A stretch of 64,000 bases of DNA from Streptomyces typhae (GTDB lineage: Bacteria > Actinomycetota > Actinomycetes > Streptomycetales > Streptomycetaceae). Shown piece after piece: positions 7,677 through 15,642 of this stretch. Below the pieces are notes generated by a model. That model was not told the origin of the DNA. It saw only the letters and a program-made list of their open reading frames with translations, and searched no databases. The stretch covers positions 1-64,000 of the forward strand of contig NZ_WPNZ01000004.1 in the NCBI RefSeq assembly GCF_009755605.1, read 5' to 3'. The stretch's first letter is position 1. The number at the start of each line of letters is the position of its first letter. The position numbers and the translations under genes are program-made.

Positions 7677-8661
7677 CGAATCCCACCCTCGGGTCGGCGA
7701 GTCCGTAGAGCAGGTCCGCGAGCAGATTGCCGAGCAGCACCGCGACGGTGGCGAGCGCGGTGAGCGCGGCGAGCAGCGGGAAGTCGACGGACGTCGCGGC
7801 CTGTACGGTCGCGGCGGCGATGCCGGGCCAGCTGAAGACGGTCTCCACGAGCAGCGCCCCGGTGATGAGTTCGGGCACGCGGGAGCCGACGAGTGTGAGC
7901 ACCGGCAGCATGCCGGAGCGGAACGCGTGCTTCAGGAGCACGGTCCGCTCGGCGAGGCCGCGGGCGCGGGCGCCGCGGACCGGGTCGTCGCCGAGCGCGT
8001 CGCCGACGCCCTGGCGTACGTACAGGACGAACCAGGGCAGCTGCGAGACGGCGAGCACGGCGGCGGGCAGCACGAGGTGCCTGCTCACCTGCCCGGCCGT
8101 CACGGCGACGCTGGAGGTGTCGGTGAGCCCGCCCGCGGGCAGCACGCCCAGGTGGAGGGCGAACAGCCACACGGCGAGCAGGCCGAGCCAGAACGGCGGC
8201 GCGGCCTCCAGGGTGTAGGCGAGGGAGGTCACGCAGCGGTCGAGCCAGCCGCCGGGGCGGCGCGCGGCGAGCACGCCGAGCGCGGAGCCGACGAGGATCG
8301 CGAGGACGAACGCCGTCGTGGCGAGCAGCACGGACCAGCCGATGCGTTCACCGATGGCGTCCGCGACGGGCTGGCGCAGCGTGCTGGAGTCGCCGAGGTC
8401 GCCGTGGAGGGCCGCGGTGAGCCAGTCCCACCAGCGGGAGACCAGGGGCTTGTCGACGCCGAGGTTGGCGCGGAGCTGGTCCAGGTTCTCCTGGGACGCG
8501 GTGAGCCCGGCCGTGCCCGCGTACGCCTTGACGGGGTCGAAGGGCGAGGCCTCGGCGACGGCGAAGACGCCGAAGGTGACGGCGAGCAGGACGGGGACGG
8601 CGAACGCCGCCCGTCGTCCCACGAGCCGCGCCATCGGGCCCCAGGGCAGGGACCGGGTCAC
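7669..8661 (-). CDS. Peptide-type ABC transporter permease (DppB-like)
   Basis: The protein has 330 residues from GTG 8661, which overlaps the stop of the binding-protein gene as GTGA; a start 30 bp upstream is possible but would overlap more. It carries the DppB/OppB N-terminal helix (RRAAFAVPVLLAVTFGVFAV), a periplasmic part with NLGVDKPLVSRWWDW and GDLGDS, then multiple helices and an EAA loop with GARARGLAERTVLLKHAFR. The final segment, ALATVAVLLGNLLADLLYGL and DPRVGF, is typical of the family. It partners the DppC-like protein encoded next. Confidence 0.9.
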   Translation of the reverse strand: MTRSLPWGPMARLVGRRAAFAVPVLLAVTFGVFAVAEASPFDPVKAYAGTAGLTASQENLDQLRANLGVDKPLVSRWWDWLTAALHGDLGDSSTLRQPVADAIGERIGWSVLLATTAFVLAILVGSALGVLAARRPGGWLDRCVTSLAYTLEAAPPFWLGLLAVWLFALHLGVLPAGGLTDTSSVAVTAGQVSRHLVLPAAVLAVSQLPWFVLYVRQGVGDALGDDPVRGARARGLAERTVLLKHAFRSGMLPVLTLVGSRVPELITGALLVETVFSWPGIAAATVQAATSVDFPLLAALTALATVAVLLGNLLADLLYGLADPRVGFDG

Positions 8662-10247
8662 TTCTTCGGCTGCCAGTCCTCGACGTTCCACCAGGGCCCG
8701 GAGGCCAGGCCGTGGTCGTGCGGCTCGACCTGGGTGGTGAGGTCGCCGTAGGACTTGTCCACCACGTACAGGTGGTCGATGTGGGTGAGGAAGGTGTAGC
8801 CCGGGTTCTTCACCAGTTCGCGCTGGACGGTGTCGTAGGCGGCCTGCCGCTTCGCGTGGTCGCCGCTCCTGCGGGCCTCCTCCAGGGCCTTGTCGACCTT
8901 GGGGTTGTCGTAGTGCGCCATGTTGTTGAAGCCGTCACCGGCGAGGGAGGACTTCAGGAGCGTGTACTGGTCGAAGTCGGGGTCGGCCGGGGAGCCGCCG
9001 CCCGCGAGGACCGCGTCCTTGGGCATGCGCGGCTCGATGACCTCCCAGGTGCCGGACTGCACCTCGACCTTGATGCCGAGCTTCTTGGCGTCGGAGGCGT
9101 AGGCGAGCGCGTGGTCCTGGCGGAGCTTGTCGCCGGAGAGGTACCAGAGCGGGAACTTCGCCTGGACGCCGTCCTTCTCGCGGACGCCGCCCTTGCCGGG
9201 CTTCCAGCCGGCGTCGTCGAGGATCTGCTTGGCCCGCGTGACGTCGAACTTCCGCTCGGTGCCCTTGGTGAACCAGGGGCTGTCCGTCGGGACCGGGCCG
9301 TAGGCCTCCTTGCCCGCGCCCTCCAGGATGGAGTCGACCATGGTCTTGCGGTCGACGCCGACGTCGAGCGCGCGCCGTACGGCGGTGTCGCCCGCGACCT
9401 TGTTGCCGGTCGGCAGGGTCACGACGCGGTAGTCGAAGGTCTTGGCCGCGTACGTCTTCTTGTCCGCGTCGGACTTGAAGGTCCCCGCGAGGTTCGGCGG
9501 CAGGATGGCGCCGTCGAGGTCGCCGGTGCGCAGCCGGGTGGCGCGCAGGTCGTCGTCCTTGACGATCGCCATCGTGAAGTTCTTGATCTTCGGTGCGCCG
9601 CCCCAGTAGTCCGGGTTGGCCTTGAAGACGAGCTTCTCGCCCTTGGACCACTTCACCAGCTCGTAGGGCCCGGTGCCGATCGGCTTGGTGGTGAAGGCGC
9701 CGCTGTTCACGTCCTGCTCGCCCGCGACGTGCTCGGGCGCGATGGGCAGTACGGTGCGCTCGGCGAACGGGGCGTAGGGGTACTTGAGGTGGAAGACGAC
9801 GGTGTCGTCGCCCTTGGCCTCGACGCTCTTGACGGCGTCCAGCTCGGTCTTGGAGGCGTTGTTCGTCTTCTTGTCGAGGATCGTCTCGTACGTGAAGACG
9901 ACGTCCTTGGCGGTGAAGGGCTTGCCGTCGCTGAACTTGACGCCCTTGCGCAGCTCGTAGGTGTACGTGGTGCCGCCGTCGCCGACCTTCGGCAGCTTCG
10001 CGGCGAGCGCGGGCTTCAGCTTCATGTCCGCGTCGTGCGTGAGCAGACCGTCGAAGATCTTGGAGTTGCCGTCCTTGCCGTAGCCGAGGAGCGGGCTGAG
10101 GGTCTCGGGTTCGTACGCGATGCCGACGACCGCCGACGTCGCGGACCCGCCCTTGTTGCCGTCCGGCGACGAACAGGCCGACGCGGCGACCACCAGTGCG
10201 GCGGTCGCCGCGACCGCGCCCGTGGTCCGTATGGATCGGGCCCTCAT
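8658..10247 (-). CDS. Extracellular solute-binding lipoprotein, family 5 (peptide/nickel type)
   Basis: The first gene of the importer operon encodes about 529 residues. A signal peptide ends in the lipobox ASAC, so the mature protein is a lipid-anchored extracytoplasmic receptor. Family 5 features follow: AYEPETLSPLLGYG, a FSDGKPFTAKDVVFTYE block near residue 110, and PIGTGPYELVKWSKGEKLVFKANPDYWGG. It captures the substrate and passes it to the two permeases. ATG 10247 is preferred because of AGGGG about 9 nt upstream; a GTG three codons earlier is possible. A 17-bp palindrome in the upstream region suggests regulation. Family 5 proteins bind peptides, nickel chelates, sugars or opines, so the substrate remains open. 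Confidence 0.92.
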   Translation of the reverse strand: MRARSIRTTGAVAATAALVVAASACSSPDGNKGGSATSAVVGIAYEPETLSPLLGYGKDGNSKIFDGLLTHDADMKLKPALAAKLPKVGDGGTTYTYELRKGVKFSDGKPFTAKDVVFTYETILDKKTNNASKTELDAVKSVEAKGDDTVVFHLKYPYAPFAERTVLPIAPEHVAGEQDVNSGAFTTKPIGTGPYELVKWSKGEKLVFKANPDYWGGAPKIKNFTMAIVKDDDLRATRLRTGDLDGAILPPNLAGTFKSDADKKTYAAKTFDYRVVTLPTGNKVAGDTAVRRALDVGVDRKTMVDSILEGAGKEAYGPVPTDSPWFTKGTERKFDVTRAKQILDDAGWKPGKGGVREKDGVQAKFPLWYLSGDKLRQDHALAYASDAKKLGIKVEVQSGTWEVIEPRMPKDAVLAGGGSPADPDFDQYTLLKSSLAGDGFNNMAHYDNPKVDKALEEARRSGDHAKRQAAYDTVQRELVKNPGYTFLTHIDHLYVVDKSYGDLTTQVEPHDHGLASGPWWNVEDWQPKK

Positions 10248-10278
10248 GCTCCACACCCCTACTGAAGATCAATCCTTC

Positions 10279-10295
10279 TTGCGAACAGCTCGCAA
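10279..10295. promoter_or_regulatory. Palindromic operator candidate upstream of the peptide-type ABC operon
   Basis: TTGCGA-N5-TCGCAA is a perfect 6-bp inverted repeat about 30 bp upstream of the binding-protein start. CATAAT, a -10-like hexamer on the minus strand at 10300-10295, abuts it, so a bound repressor would block transcription start. No dedicated regulator gene is adjacent. The TTGCG arm also occurs in the operator-like sequence of the LacI gene at 24995, but shared control is speculation. Confidence 0.5.
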
Positions 10296-10358
10296 TTATG
10301 CCTCACGTAATGGGTGCGTAACGGAGGGGTGTCCTACAGCTTCCGGAACAGGCCCAGG

Positions 10359-11468
10359 TCAGGGCGATGGGAGCGCGACCAGCTCCGCCAGGGCCTCCTT
10401 GTGCTGCCCCGCCGTACCGAGCCCGATCGAGTCGGCCTTGGCGCGCTTGAGGTAGAGGTGGACGGGGTGCTCCCAGGTCATTCCGATGCCGCCGTGGAGC
10501 TGGAGCGCCTCCTCGGCGGCGCGCACCGCCACGGGGGACGCGTGGGCCTGCGCGAGGGCCGCGGCGAGGTTCGGCTCGTCGCTGCCGGTGGCGAGGGCGT
10601 CGGCGGCGTGCCGGGCGACGGCGCGGGTGTTCACCACGTCCAGCCAGAGCTTGGCGAGGCGGTGCTTGAGTGCCTGGAAGGAGCCGACGGGCCGGTTGAA
10701 CTGGTGCCGTTCCTTCGTGTGGCGGACGGTTTCCGCCAAGCACCACTCGGCGATGCCCAGCTGCTCGGAGGCGAGCAGCCCGGCCCCGGCGCGCAGACCG
10801 GTCCGTACCGGGGTGCCCGCGCGCGCGGCGAGCCGCCGGGCCGGGGCCCCGTCGAAGGTGACCGCGGCCAGCGGGCGAGTGCGGTCCAGGGAGGTCTGCG
10901 GAGTGACGGTGACGCCGTCGCGGCCGGTGTCGACGGCGAAGAGGCCCTCGGCCGTCGGGACGAGCAGGATGTCGGCGACCGCGGCGTCGGCGACACCGGC
11001 GACCTCGCCGCGCAGCGCCCCGCCCGAGTACCGCACCGGCGTGCGGACGGGACCCGGCGCGTTCGCGAACGGCACCGCGAGCCCGCCGACCGTACGGCCC
11101 GACGCCAGCGCGGCAAGCAGGTCCGCGGCCTCCTCCCCCGGGCAGGCGAGCAGCGTCTCGGTGGCGATCACCGCGCTCGTCAGGAACGGCACCGGCGCCA
11201 CCGCCCGGCCGAGTTCCTCCAGGACGACGGCGGCCTCGCGGTGCGTGGCGCCCTGCCCGCCGTGGGTCTCGGGCACGAGGAGCCCGGCCAGACCCATGCC
11301 CTCGGCGAGGGCCTTCCACAGGTCGCGGTCGTGCGGATGCTCCGACTCGGTGCGGGCGAGGACGCCGGCCGCGTCGCAGCGGTCGGCGAGGAGGGAGCGC
11401 ACGGCGGACCGCAGCGCCTCCTCTTCCTCCGTGTAGAGCAGATCGGACTGTGCGGGCTTCACCGTCAT
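10359..11468 (-). CDS. Acyl-CoA dehydrogenase family protein (second subunit type)
   Basis: The protein has 369 residues. The N-terminal alpha domain (EEEEALRSAVRSLLADR), a GLAGLLVPETHGG segment, and the C-terminal helical domain with RHQFNRPVGSFQALKHRLA and QLHGGIGMTWEHPVHLYLKRA identify an FAD-dependent acyl-CoA dehydrogenase. Such enzymes form a trans-2,3 double bond in acyl-CoAs. Paired genes of this kind, in which one subunit is catalytically reduced, are known from actinobacterial steroid and fatty-acid catabolism and form heterotetramers; this pair may do the same. The ATG at 11468 overlaps the previous stop as ATGA. The substrate is unknown. Confidence 0.88.
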   Translation of the reverse strand: MTVKPAQSDLLYTEEEEALRSAVRSLLADRCDAAGVLARTESEHPHDRDLWKALAEGMGLAGLLVPETHGGQGATHREAAVVLEELGRAVAPVPFLTSAVIATETLLACPGEEAADLLAALASGRTVGGLAVPFANAPGPVRTPVRYSGGALRGEVAGVADAAVADILLVPTAEGLFAVDTGRDGVTVTPQTSLDRTRPLAAVTFDGAPARRLAARAGTPVRTGLRAGAGLLASEQLGIAEWCLAETVRHTKERHQFNRPVGSFQALKHRLAKLWLDVVNTRAVARHAADALATGSDEPNLAAALAQAHASPVAVRAAEEALQLHGGIGMTWEHPVHLYLKRAKADSIGLGTAGQHKEALAELVALPSP

Positions 11469-12658
11469 CGGGCCAGGTCCTTCCAGGCGACGTCCTTGTC
11501 GGTGCGCGGTTCCTGCGGCAGTCCGAGGACGCGCTCGGCGACGATGTTCAGGAGCACCTCGCTGGTGCCGCCCTCGATGCTGTTGCCCTTGGCGCGCAGA
11601 TAGCGGTAGCCGGCCTCGCGCCCGGTGAAGTCGACGAGGTCGGGCCTGCGCATCGTCCAGTCGTCGTACAACAGGCCCTCCTCGCCGAGGAGTTCCACTT
11701 CGAGGCCGCTGATCTCCTGGTTGAGCCGGGCGAAGCCGAGCTTCATGCCGGAGCCCTCGGGGCCCGGCTCTCCGGCGGCGAGCTGCTGACGCAGGCGTTC
11801 CCCGGTGAGCCGGGCGGCCTCCGCCTCCACCCACAGCGTGAGGAGGCGCTGGTGCAGGTCGTGGGTGCGCAGGTCGGGGCGCTCACGCCAGGCCCGCGCG
11901 ACCGGGGCGATCATGCCGCCCTCGCGCGGGACGCGCATGCCGCCGATGGCCACACGCTCGTTCATGAGGGTCGTCTGCGCGACCTTCCAGCCGTCGCCGA
12001 CCCCGCCGAGGCGCCGGGTGTCGGGGATGCGCACGCCGGTGAGGAAGACCTCGTTGAACTCGGCCTCACCGGTGATCTGGCGCAGCGGCCGCACCTCGAC
12101 GCCCGGGGCGGTCATGTCGCAGACGAAGTACGTGATGCCGCGGTGCTTGGGCACCTCGGGGTCGGTGCGGGCGATGAGGATGCCCCAGCGGGCGGTGTGC
12201 GCGCTGGACGTCCACACCTTCTGCCCGTCCACGACCCAGTCGTCGCCGTCGCGGACGGCGCGGGTGGAGAGCGCCGCGAGGTCGGACCCGGCGCCCGGCT
12301 CGCTGAACAGCTGGCACCACACCTCCTCGCCGATCCACAGCGGCCGCAGCAGGCGGCGCTTCTGCTCGTCCGTGCCGAAGGCCAGGACGGTGGGCGCGGC
12401 CATGCCCAGGCCGATGCCGATGCGGCGCGGGTCGTTGTCGGGCGCGCCCGCGGCCGCCAGCTCGGCGTCCACCACGGCCTGGAGCGAACGCGGGGCGCCG
12501 AGGCCGCCGAGGCCCTCGGGGTAGTGGACCCAGGCGAGCCCGGCGTCGAAGCGCGCCCCGAGGAACGCGGTGTGCCCGGTGGTCGCCACCGGGTGGGCGG
12601 CGAGCAGGTCCCGGGTGCGGCGGCGGAGTTCGGCGGCGGTCGTCTCGGCGGCGGTCAT
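11465..12658 (-). CDS. Acyl-CoA dehydrogenase family protein
   Basis: This 397-residue protein shows the FAD-contact block WCQLFSEPGAGSDLA and the QKVWTSSAHTARWGIL strand that follows it, then NEVFLTGVRIP. The C-terminal part holds YRYLRAKGNSIEGGTSEVLLNIVAERVLGLP, the typical end of acyl-CoA dehydrogenases. It lies between the quinone oxidoreductase gene and the second dehydrogenase with ATGA overlaps at both ends, a tightly coupled operon implying fixed stoichiometry. It probably carries out alpha,beta-desaturation of a CoA-bound substrate in lipid or ring-compound breakdown. Confidence 0.9.
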   Translation of the reverse strand: MTAAETTAAELRRRTRDLLAAHPVATTGHTAFLGARFDAGLAWVHYPEGLGGLGAPRSLQAVVDAELAAAGAPDNDPRRIGIGLGMAAPTVLAFGTDEQKRRLLRPLWIGEEVWCQLFSEPGAGSDLAALSTRAVRDGDDWVVDGQKVWTSSAHTARWGILIARTDPEVPKHRGITYFVCDMTAPGVEVRPLRQITGEAEFNEVFLTGVRIPDTRRLGGVGDGWKVAQTTLMNERVAIGGMRVPREGGMIAPVARAWRERPDLRTHDLHQRLLTLWVEAEAARLTGERLRQQLAAGEPGPEGSGMKLGFARLNQEISGLEVELLGEEGLLYDDWTMRRPDLVDFTGREAGYRYLRAKGNSIEGGTSEVLLNIVAERVLGLPQEPRTDKDVAWKDLAR

Positions 12659-13632
12659 GCGGCGGCCTCCCCGGTGAGCGCGGGCAGGACGGTCACGCGG
12701 CCCGTGGTGGTGCCGTCGGCGACGCGCTGCACGGCGCTCGCTGCCTCGCCGAGCGGCACGCGCTCGCTGATCAGCGGCTTGATCGCGCCCTTGGCGGCCA
12801 GCTCGGTGAGGTGGTCGTGGCACTCCAGGACGGCGCGGGGGTCCTTGGTGTTGTACAGGCCCCAGTGCAGGCCGACGATCGAGTAGTTCTTCACCAGGGC
12901 GTGGTTCAGGGCGGGCGCGGGGACGGTGCCGCTCGCGAAGCCGACGACCAGGATGCGGCCCTCGAAGGCCACGCACTTCGCGGACTTGGCGTAGGCGTCG
13001 CCGCCCACGGGGTCGTAGACGACGTCGGCGCCGCGACCGCCGGTGGCCTCCTTCACGGCGGCCACGATGTCGTCCGCGCGCCGGTCGAGGACCAGGTCGC
13101 AGCCGAGGCGCCGGGCGGCCTCGGCCTTGTCGGCGCCGCCGACCACACCGATGACGGTGGCGCCCGCGGCCTTGCCGAGCTGCACCGCGGCGCTGCCGAC
13201 GCCGCCCGCCGCCGCGTGCACGAGCAGGGTCTCGCCCGCCTGGAGCCGCGCGCGCCGGTGCAGCCCGAACCAGCCGGTCTGGTAGCCGATGTGCAGGGCC
13301 GCGGCCTCCGCGTCGTCCAGGGCCTCGGGCGCGGGCAGCAGGGCGGCGGCGTCCGCGACGGCGTACTCGGCGAAGCCGCCGTGCGGCAGCGCCGGGGTGG
13401 CGATGACGCGCCGTCCGTCCTCGGTCTCGCCGCAGATCTCCACGCCCGGCGTGAACGGCAGCGGCGGAGTGATCTGGTACTGGCCGCGGCACAGCAGCGC
13501 GTCCGGGAAGTTGACGCCCGCGGCGCGGACCTTCAGGAGCACCTGCCCGTCGCCGGGCACCGGCCGCTCGGCCTCTTCGAGCCGCATCACCTCGCCGGGC
13601 TCGCCGTTGCGGTGTACGTGCCATGCGCGCAT
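12655..13632 (-). CDS. NADPH:quinone oxidoreductase family protein (MDR superfamily)
   Basis: The 325-residue zinc-independent medium-chain reductase starts MRAWHVHRNGEPGEVMRLEE. The nucleotide-binding motif is AAAGGVGSAAVQLGKAAG near residue 140, followed by VIGVVGGADKAE and a DVVYDPVGGDAYA block typical of NADPH:quinone oxidoreductases. No catalytic-zinc cysteine pattern is seen. It is the first gene of the operon with the two acyl-CoA dehydrogenases and may reduce an enone or quinone intermediate of the same pathway. An AAGCG/CGCTT palindrome about 45 bp upstream is a likely operator. Confidence 0.9.
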   Translation of the reverse strand: MRAWHVHRNGEPGEVMRLEEAERPVPGDGQVLLKVRAAGVNFPDALLCRGQYQITPPLPFTPGVEICGETEDGRRVIATPALPHGGFAEYAVADAAALLPAPEALDDAEAAALHIGYQTGWFGLHRRARLQAGETLLVHAAAGGVGSAAVQLGKAAGATVIGVVGGADKAEAARRLGCDLVLDRRADDIVAAVKEATGGRGADVVYDPVGGDAYAKSAKCVAFEGRILVVGFASGTVPAPALNHALVKNYSIVGLHWGLYNTKDPRAVLECHDHLTELAAKGAIKPLISERVPLGEAASAVQRVADGTTTGRVTVLPALTGEAAA

Positions 13633-13676
13633 GCGGGGCCTCCACGCCGTAGTCGACCGTGCTCAAGACGCATACT

Positions 13677-13688
13677 AAGCGGTCGCTT
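13677..13688. promoter_or_regulatory. Operator candidate for the acyl-CoA dehydrogenase operon
   Basis: AAGCG-GT-CGCTT is a short inverted repeat located 45 bp upstream of the quinone-oxidoreductase start. A -10-like TAGTAT lies immediately downstream on the minus strand. Similar short palindromes are used by TetR-type regulators of lipid catabolism in actinobacteria. No TetR gene is adjacent here, so the regulator is unknown. Confidence 0.45.
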
Positions 13689-13734
13689 GCCCCGAGGGGA
13701 ACAGTGCGCGGAGACCGGCTCCACCCGTTCCGGT

Positions 13735-14382
13735 CTACTCCTCCTGCTTGCGCTTGGCGGCGGGCCGCGCGCGGACGTGCATCCGCTCGCCCTGCGGCCC
13801 GAAGAGGCTCAGGTACTCCGCCGGGCCGTCGCCCGCGGCCCCGAACCAGTGCGGTACCCGGGTGTCGAACTCCGCGGCCTCGCCGGGGCCGAGCACCACG
13901 TCGTGCTCGGCGAGCACGAGGCGCAGCCGCCCGGACAGGACGTACAGCCACTCGTACCCCTCATGGGTCCTGGGGTCGGGTTCGGCGGTGCGCGCGGGCT
14001 CGACGACCTTGTACGCCTGGAGCCCGCCGGGCTGCCGGGTCAGCGGCACCATGGTGCGGCCGTGCCGGACGATCGGCTTGGCCCGCACCCGGGGGTCGCC
14101 CACCGGGGGCGCCCCGACGAGTTCGTCGAGGGGCACCTGATGGGCGCGGGCGATGGGCAGCAGCAGTTCGAGGCTGGGTCTGCGGCCCCCCGACTCGAGC
14201 CGGGAGAGGGTGCTGACGGAGATCCCGGTCGCGGCGGAGAGCCCGGCCAGGGTGGCGCCCCGCTCCTTGCGGATCTTGCGGAGCCGGGGGCCGACGGCGG
14301 TGAGCACCTTGTCGGTCGCACCGTCGTCGGCGATGCCGCTCTCGTCGGCGGCGGGGATGTCGTCGTCCTTCGCGCTGTTCAT
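13735..14382 (-). CDS. XRE-family transcriptional regulator with C-terminal cupin domain
   Basis: The 215-residue protein has a helix-turn-helix near residues 30-85 (RLRKIRKERGATLAGLSAATG and VSTLSRLESGGRRPSLELLL). A cupin barrel follows near 125-205, with GYEWLYVLSGRLRLVLAEHDVVLGPGEAAEFDTRVPHWFGA, which would sense a small ligand. It is a monocistronic dimeric regulator of the widespread HTH-cupin type. ATG 14382 is chosen because it follows GGGGAGC; a start nine bases upstream is possible. The strong promoter upstream places the transcription start almost at the ATG. Its target may be the acyl-CoA dehydrogenase operon just downstream or its own gene. Confidence 0.88.
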   Translation of the reverse strand: MNSAKDDDIPAADESGIADDGATDKVLTAVGPRLRKIRKERGATLAGLSAATGISVSTLSRLESGGRRPSLELLLPIARAHQVPLDELVGAPPVGDPRVRAKPIVRHGRTMVPLTRQPGGLQAYKVVEPARTAEPDPRTHEGYEWLYVLSGRLRLVLAEHDVVLGPGEAAEFDTRVPHWFGAAGDGPAEYLSLFGPQGERMHVRARPAAKRKQEE

Positions 14383-14389
14383 GCTCCCC

Positions 14390-14418
14390 ATTGCAGAATC
14401 AGCAAGCCGATGTGTCAA
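14390..14418 (-). promoter_or_regulatory. Sigma70-type promoter of the XRE-cupin gene
   Basis: TTGACA at 14418-14413 is a perfect -35 hexamer, separated by exactly 17 nt from TGCAAT at 14395-14390 as -10. The predicted transcription start falls at about 14383, within a base or two of the ATG at 14382, so the mRNA may be leaderless or nearly so. Confidence 0.6.
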
Positions 14419-14457
14419 TCCGGCAGGTCCCGTGCGCTGCGGGCGTCAGGGCCCCGG

Positions 14458-15216
14458 CTACCGGGAGAACACCTCGAAGGCCACCGCGGGCTTCCCTCCG
14501 AACCGGGGCGCCAGTTGCTCGGCGTAGCCGGTGAGGAAGGTCCGGCAGTAGGTCTCGGGGTCCTCGTCGGTCAGCACCTCCAGATACGTCCGGTGTTCGA
14601 GCAGGGAGCGCACGGCCCGGTCGAGGCCGGGTGTCGCGTCCACGGCGTGGGTGGGGGACGTGGTGCCGGCCACGGCGACCCACCGCACGCCGTCCCAGGG
14701 TTCGAGCCCCTGCTCGGTCAGCTCGGGGAAGATCCAGCGGTTGCCCGCGTCGGAGGCGGCGTCCAGCGTCGCGCGGCCGACGGCGACGTGGTCCGGGGTG
14801 TTCCAGGCGACGCCGCCCCAGGTGTCGCGGTGGTTGAGGGTGATGACGAGCTCGGGCCGGTGCCTGCGGACGGCGGCCGCGATGTCGCGGCGCAGGGCGA
14901 CCCCGTACTCGATGACACCGTCGCGGTGGTCGAGGAACTCGACGGTGTCCACGCCGACGACGGCGGCACTGGCCCGCTGCTCGCGTTCGCGCAGCGGGCC
15001 CGCGTCGGCGGGCGCGATGGTGTCGATGCCCGCCTCGCCGCGCGTCGCGAGCAGGTACGCGACCTCGCGCCCGGCGTCGGTCCACGTGGCGATGGCGCCC
15101 GCGCAGCCGTACTCCAGGTCGTCCGGGTGCGCGACGACGGCGAGCGCCCGCTGCCAGTCCTCGGGCATGGGGGCGAGCTGCGCGGGCGCGGCGGCGCTGT
15201 TCTGCTGGTCGGTCAT
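14458..15216 (-). CDS. PIG-L (LmbE-like) family deacetylase
   Basis: The protein has 252 residues with the zinc-binding AHPDD motif at residues 29-33, preceded by ALAVV, and a second metal-ligand region with HRDTWGG and DHVAVG (residues about 125-145). The family includes the mycothiol enzymes MshB and Mca and deacetylases of antibiotic intermediates; all hydrolyse N-acetyl groups from sugar or related amides with Zn2+. The sequence does not decide between primary mycothiol metabolism and another role. The upstream region is occupied by a large 24-bp tandem repeat array, which is unusual for a promoter region. Confidence 0.88.
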   Translation of the reverse strand: MTDQQNSAAAPAQLAPMPEDWQRALAVVAHPDDLEYGCAGAIATWTDAGREVAYLLATRGEAGIDTIAPADAGPLREREQRASAAVVGVDTVEFLDHRDGVIEYGVALRRDIAAAVRRHRPELVITLNHRDTWGGVAWNTPDHVAVGRATLDAASDAGNRWIFPELTEQGLEPWDGVRWVAVAGTTSPTHAVDATPGLDRAVRSLLEHRTYLEVLTDEDPETYCRTFLTGYAEQLAPRFGGKPAVAFEVFSR

Positions 15217-15257
15217 GGGCGGCAGCCTAGGGCGTACCGGCGGTCCCGGTCAGCGCT

Positions 15258-15642
15258 ACCGGCCGGGACCGGGCAGGCACTCACCGGCCGGGACGGGTCG
15301 GCGCCCACCGGCCGGGTCCAGTCGGTGCCTACCGGCCGGGACCGGTCGGTACCCACCGGCCGGGACCGGTCGGTACCCACCGGCCGGGACCGGTCGGTAC
15401 CCACCGGCCGGGATCAGTCGGCACCCACCAGCCGGGACCGGTAAGTACCCACCGGCCGGGATCAGTCGGCACCCACCAGCCGGGACCGGTAAGTACCCAC
15501 CGGCCGGGATCAGTCGGCACCCACCAGCCGGGACCGGTAAGTACCCACCAGCTACGACCAGTCGTCACCCACCAGCCGCGACGGGCCAGTACCCACCAGC
15601 CCGTTCCGGTCCGTGCCCGTCGGCCGGAACCGGTCACAGCTC
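15258..15642. repeat. 24-bp tandem repeat array, about 16 units
   Basis: Units built from ACCGGCCGGGAC followed by CGGTCGGTACCC start at 15258 (25 nt) and then at 15283, 15307, 15331 and every 24 nt to 15619. Units 4-6 are identical. Units 7-12 alternate two variants (GGGATCAGTCGGCACC and GGGACCGGTAAGTACC), making a 48-bp higher-order unit present three times, while the outer units have drifted. The last unit runs over the stop codon of the S33 hydrolase gene, and the first lies 42 bp from the PIG-L start. There are no unique spacers, so it is a minisatellite and not CRISPR. Each unit is internally palindromic (CCGGCCGG, ACCGGT). Confidence 0.9.

Noticed and set aside
15258..15642. CRISPR array
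   Set aside because: The units are contiguous 24-bp repeats with no unique spacers, and no cas genes are nearby.
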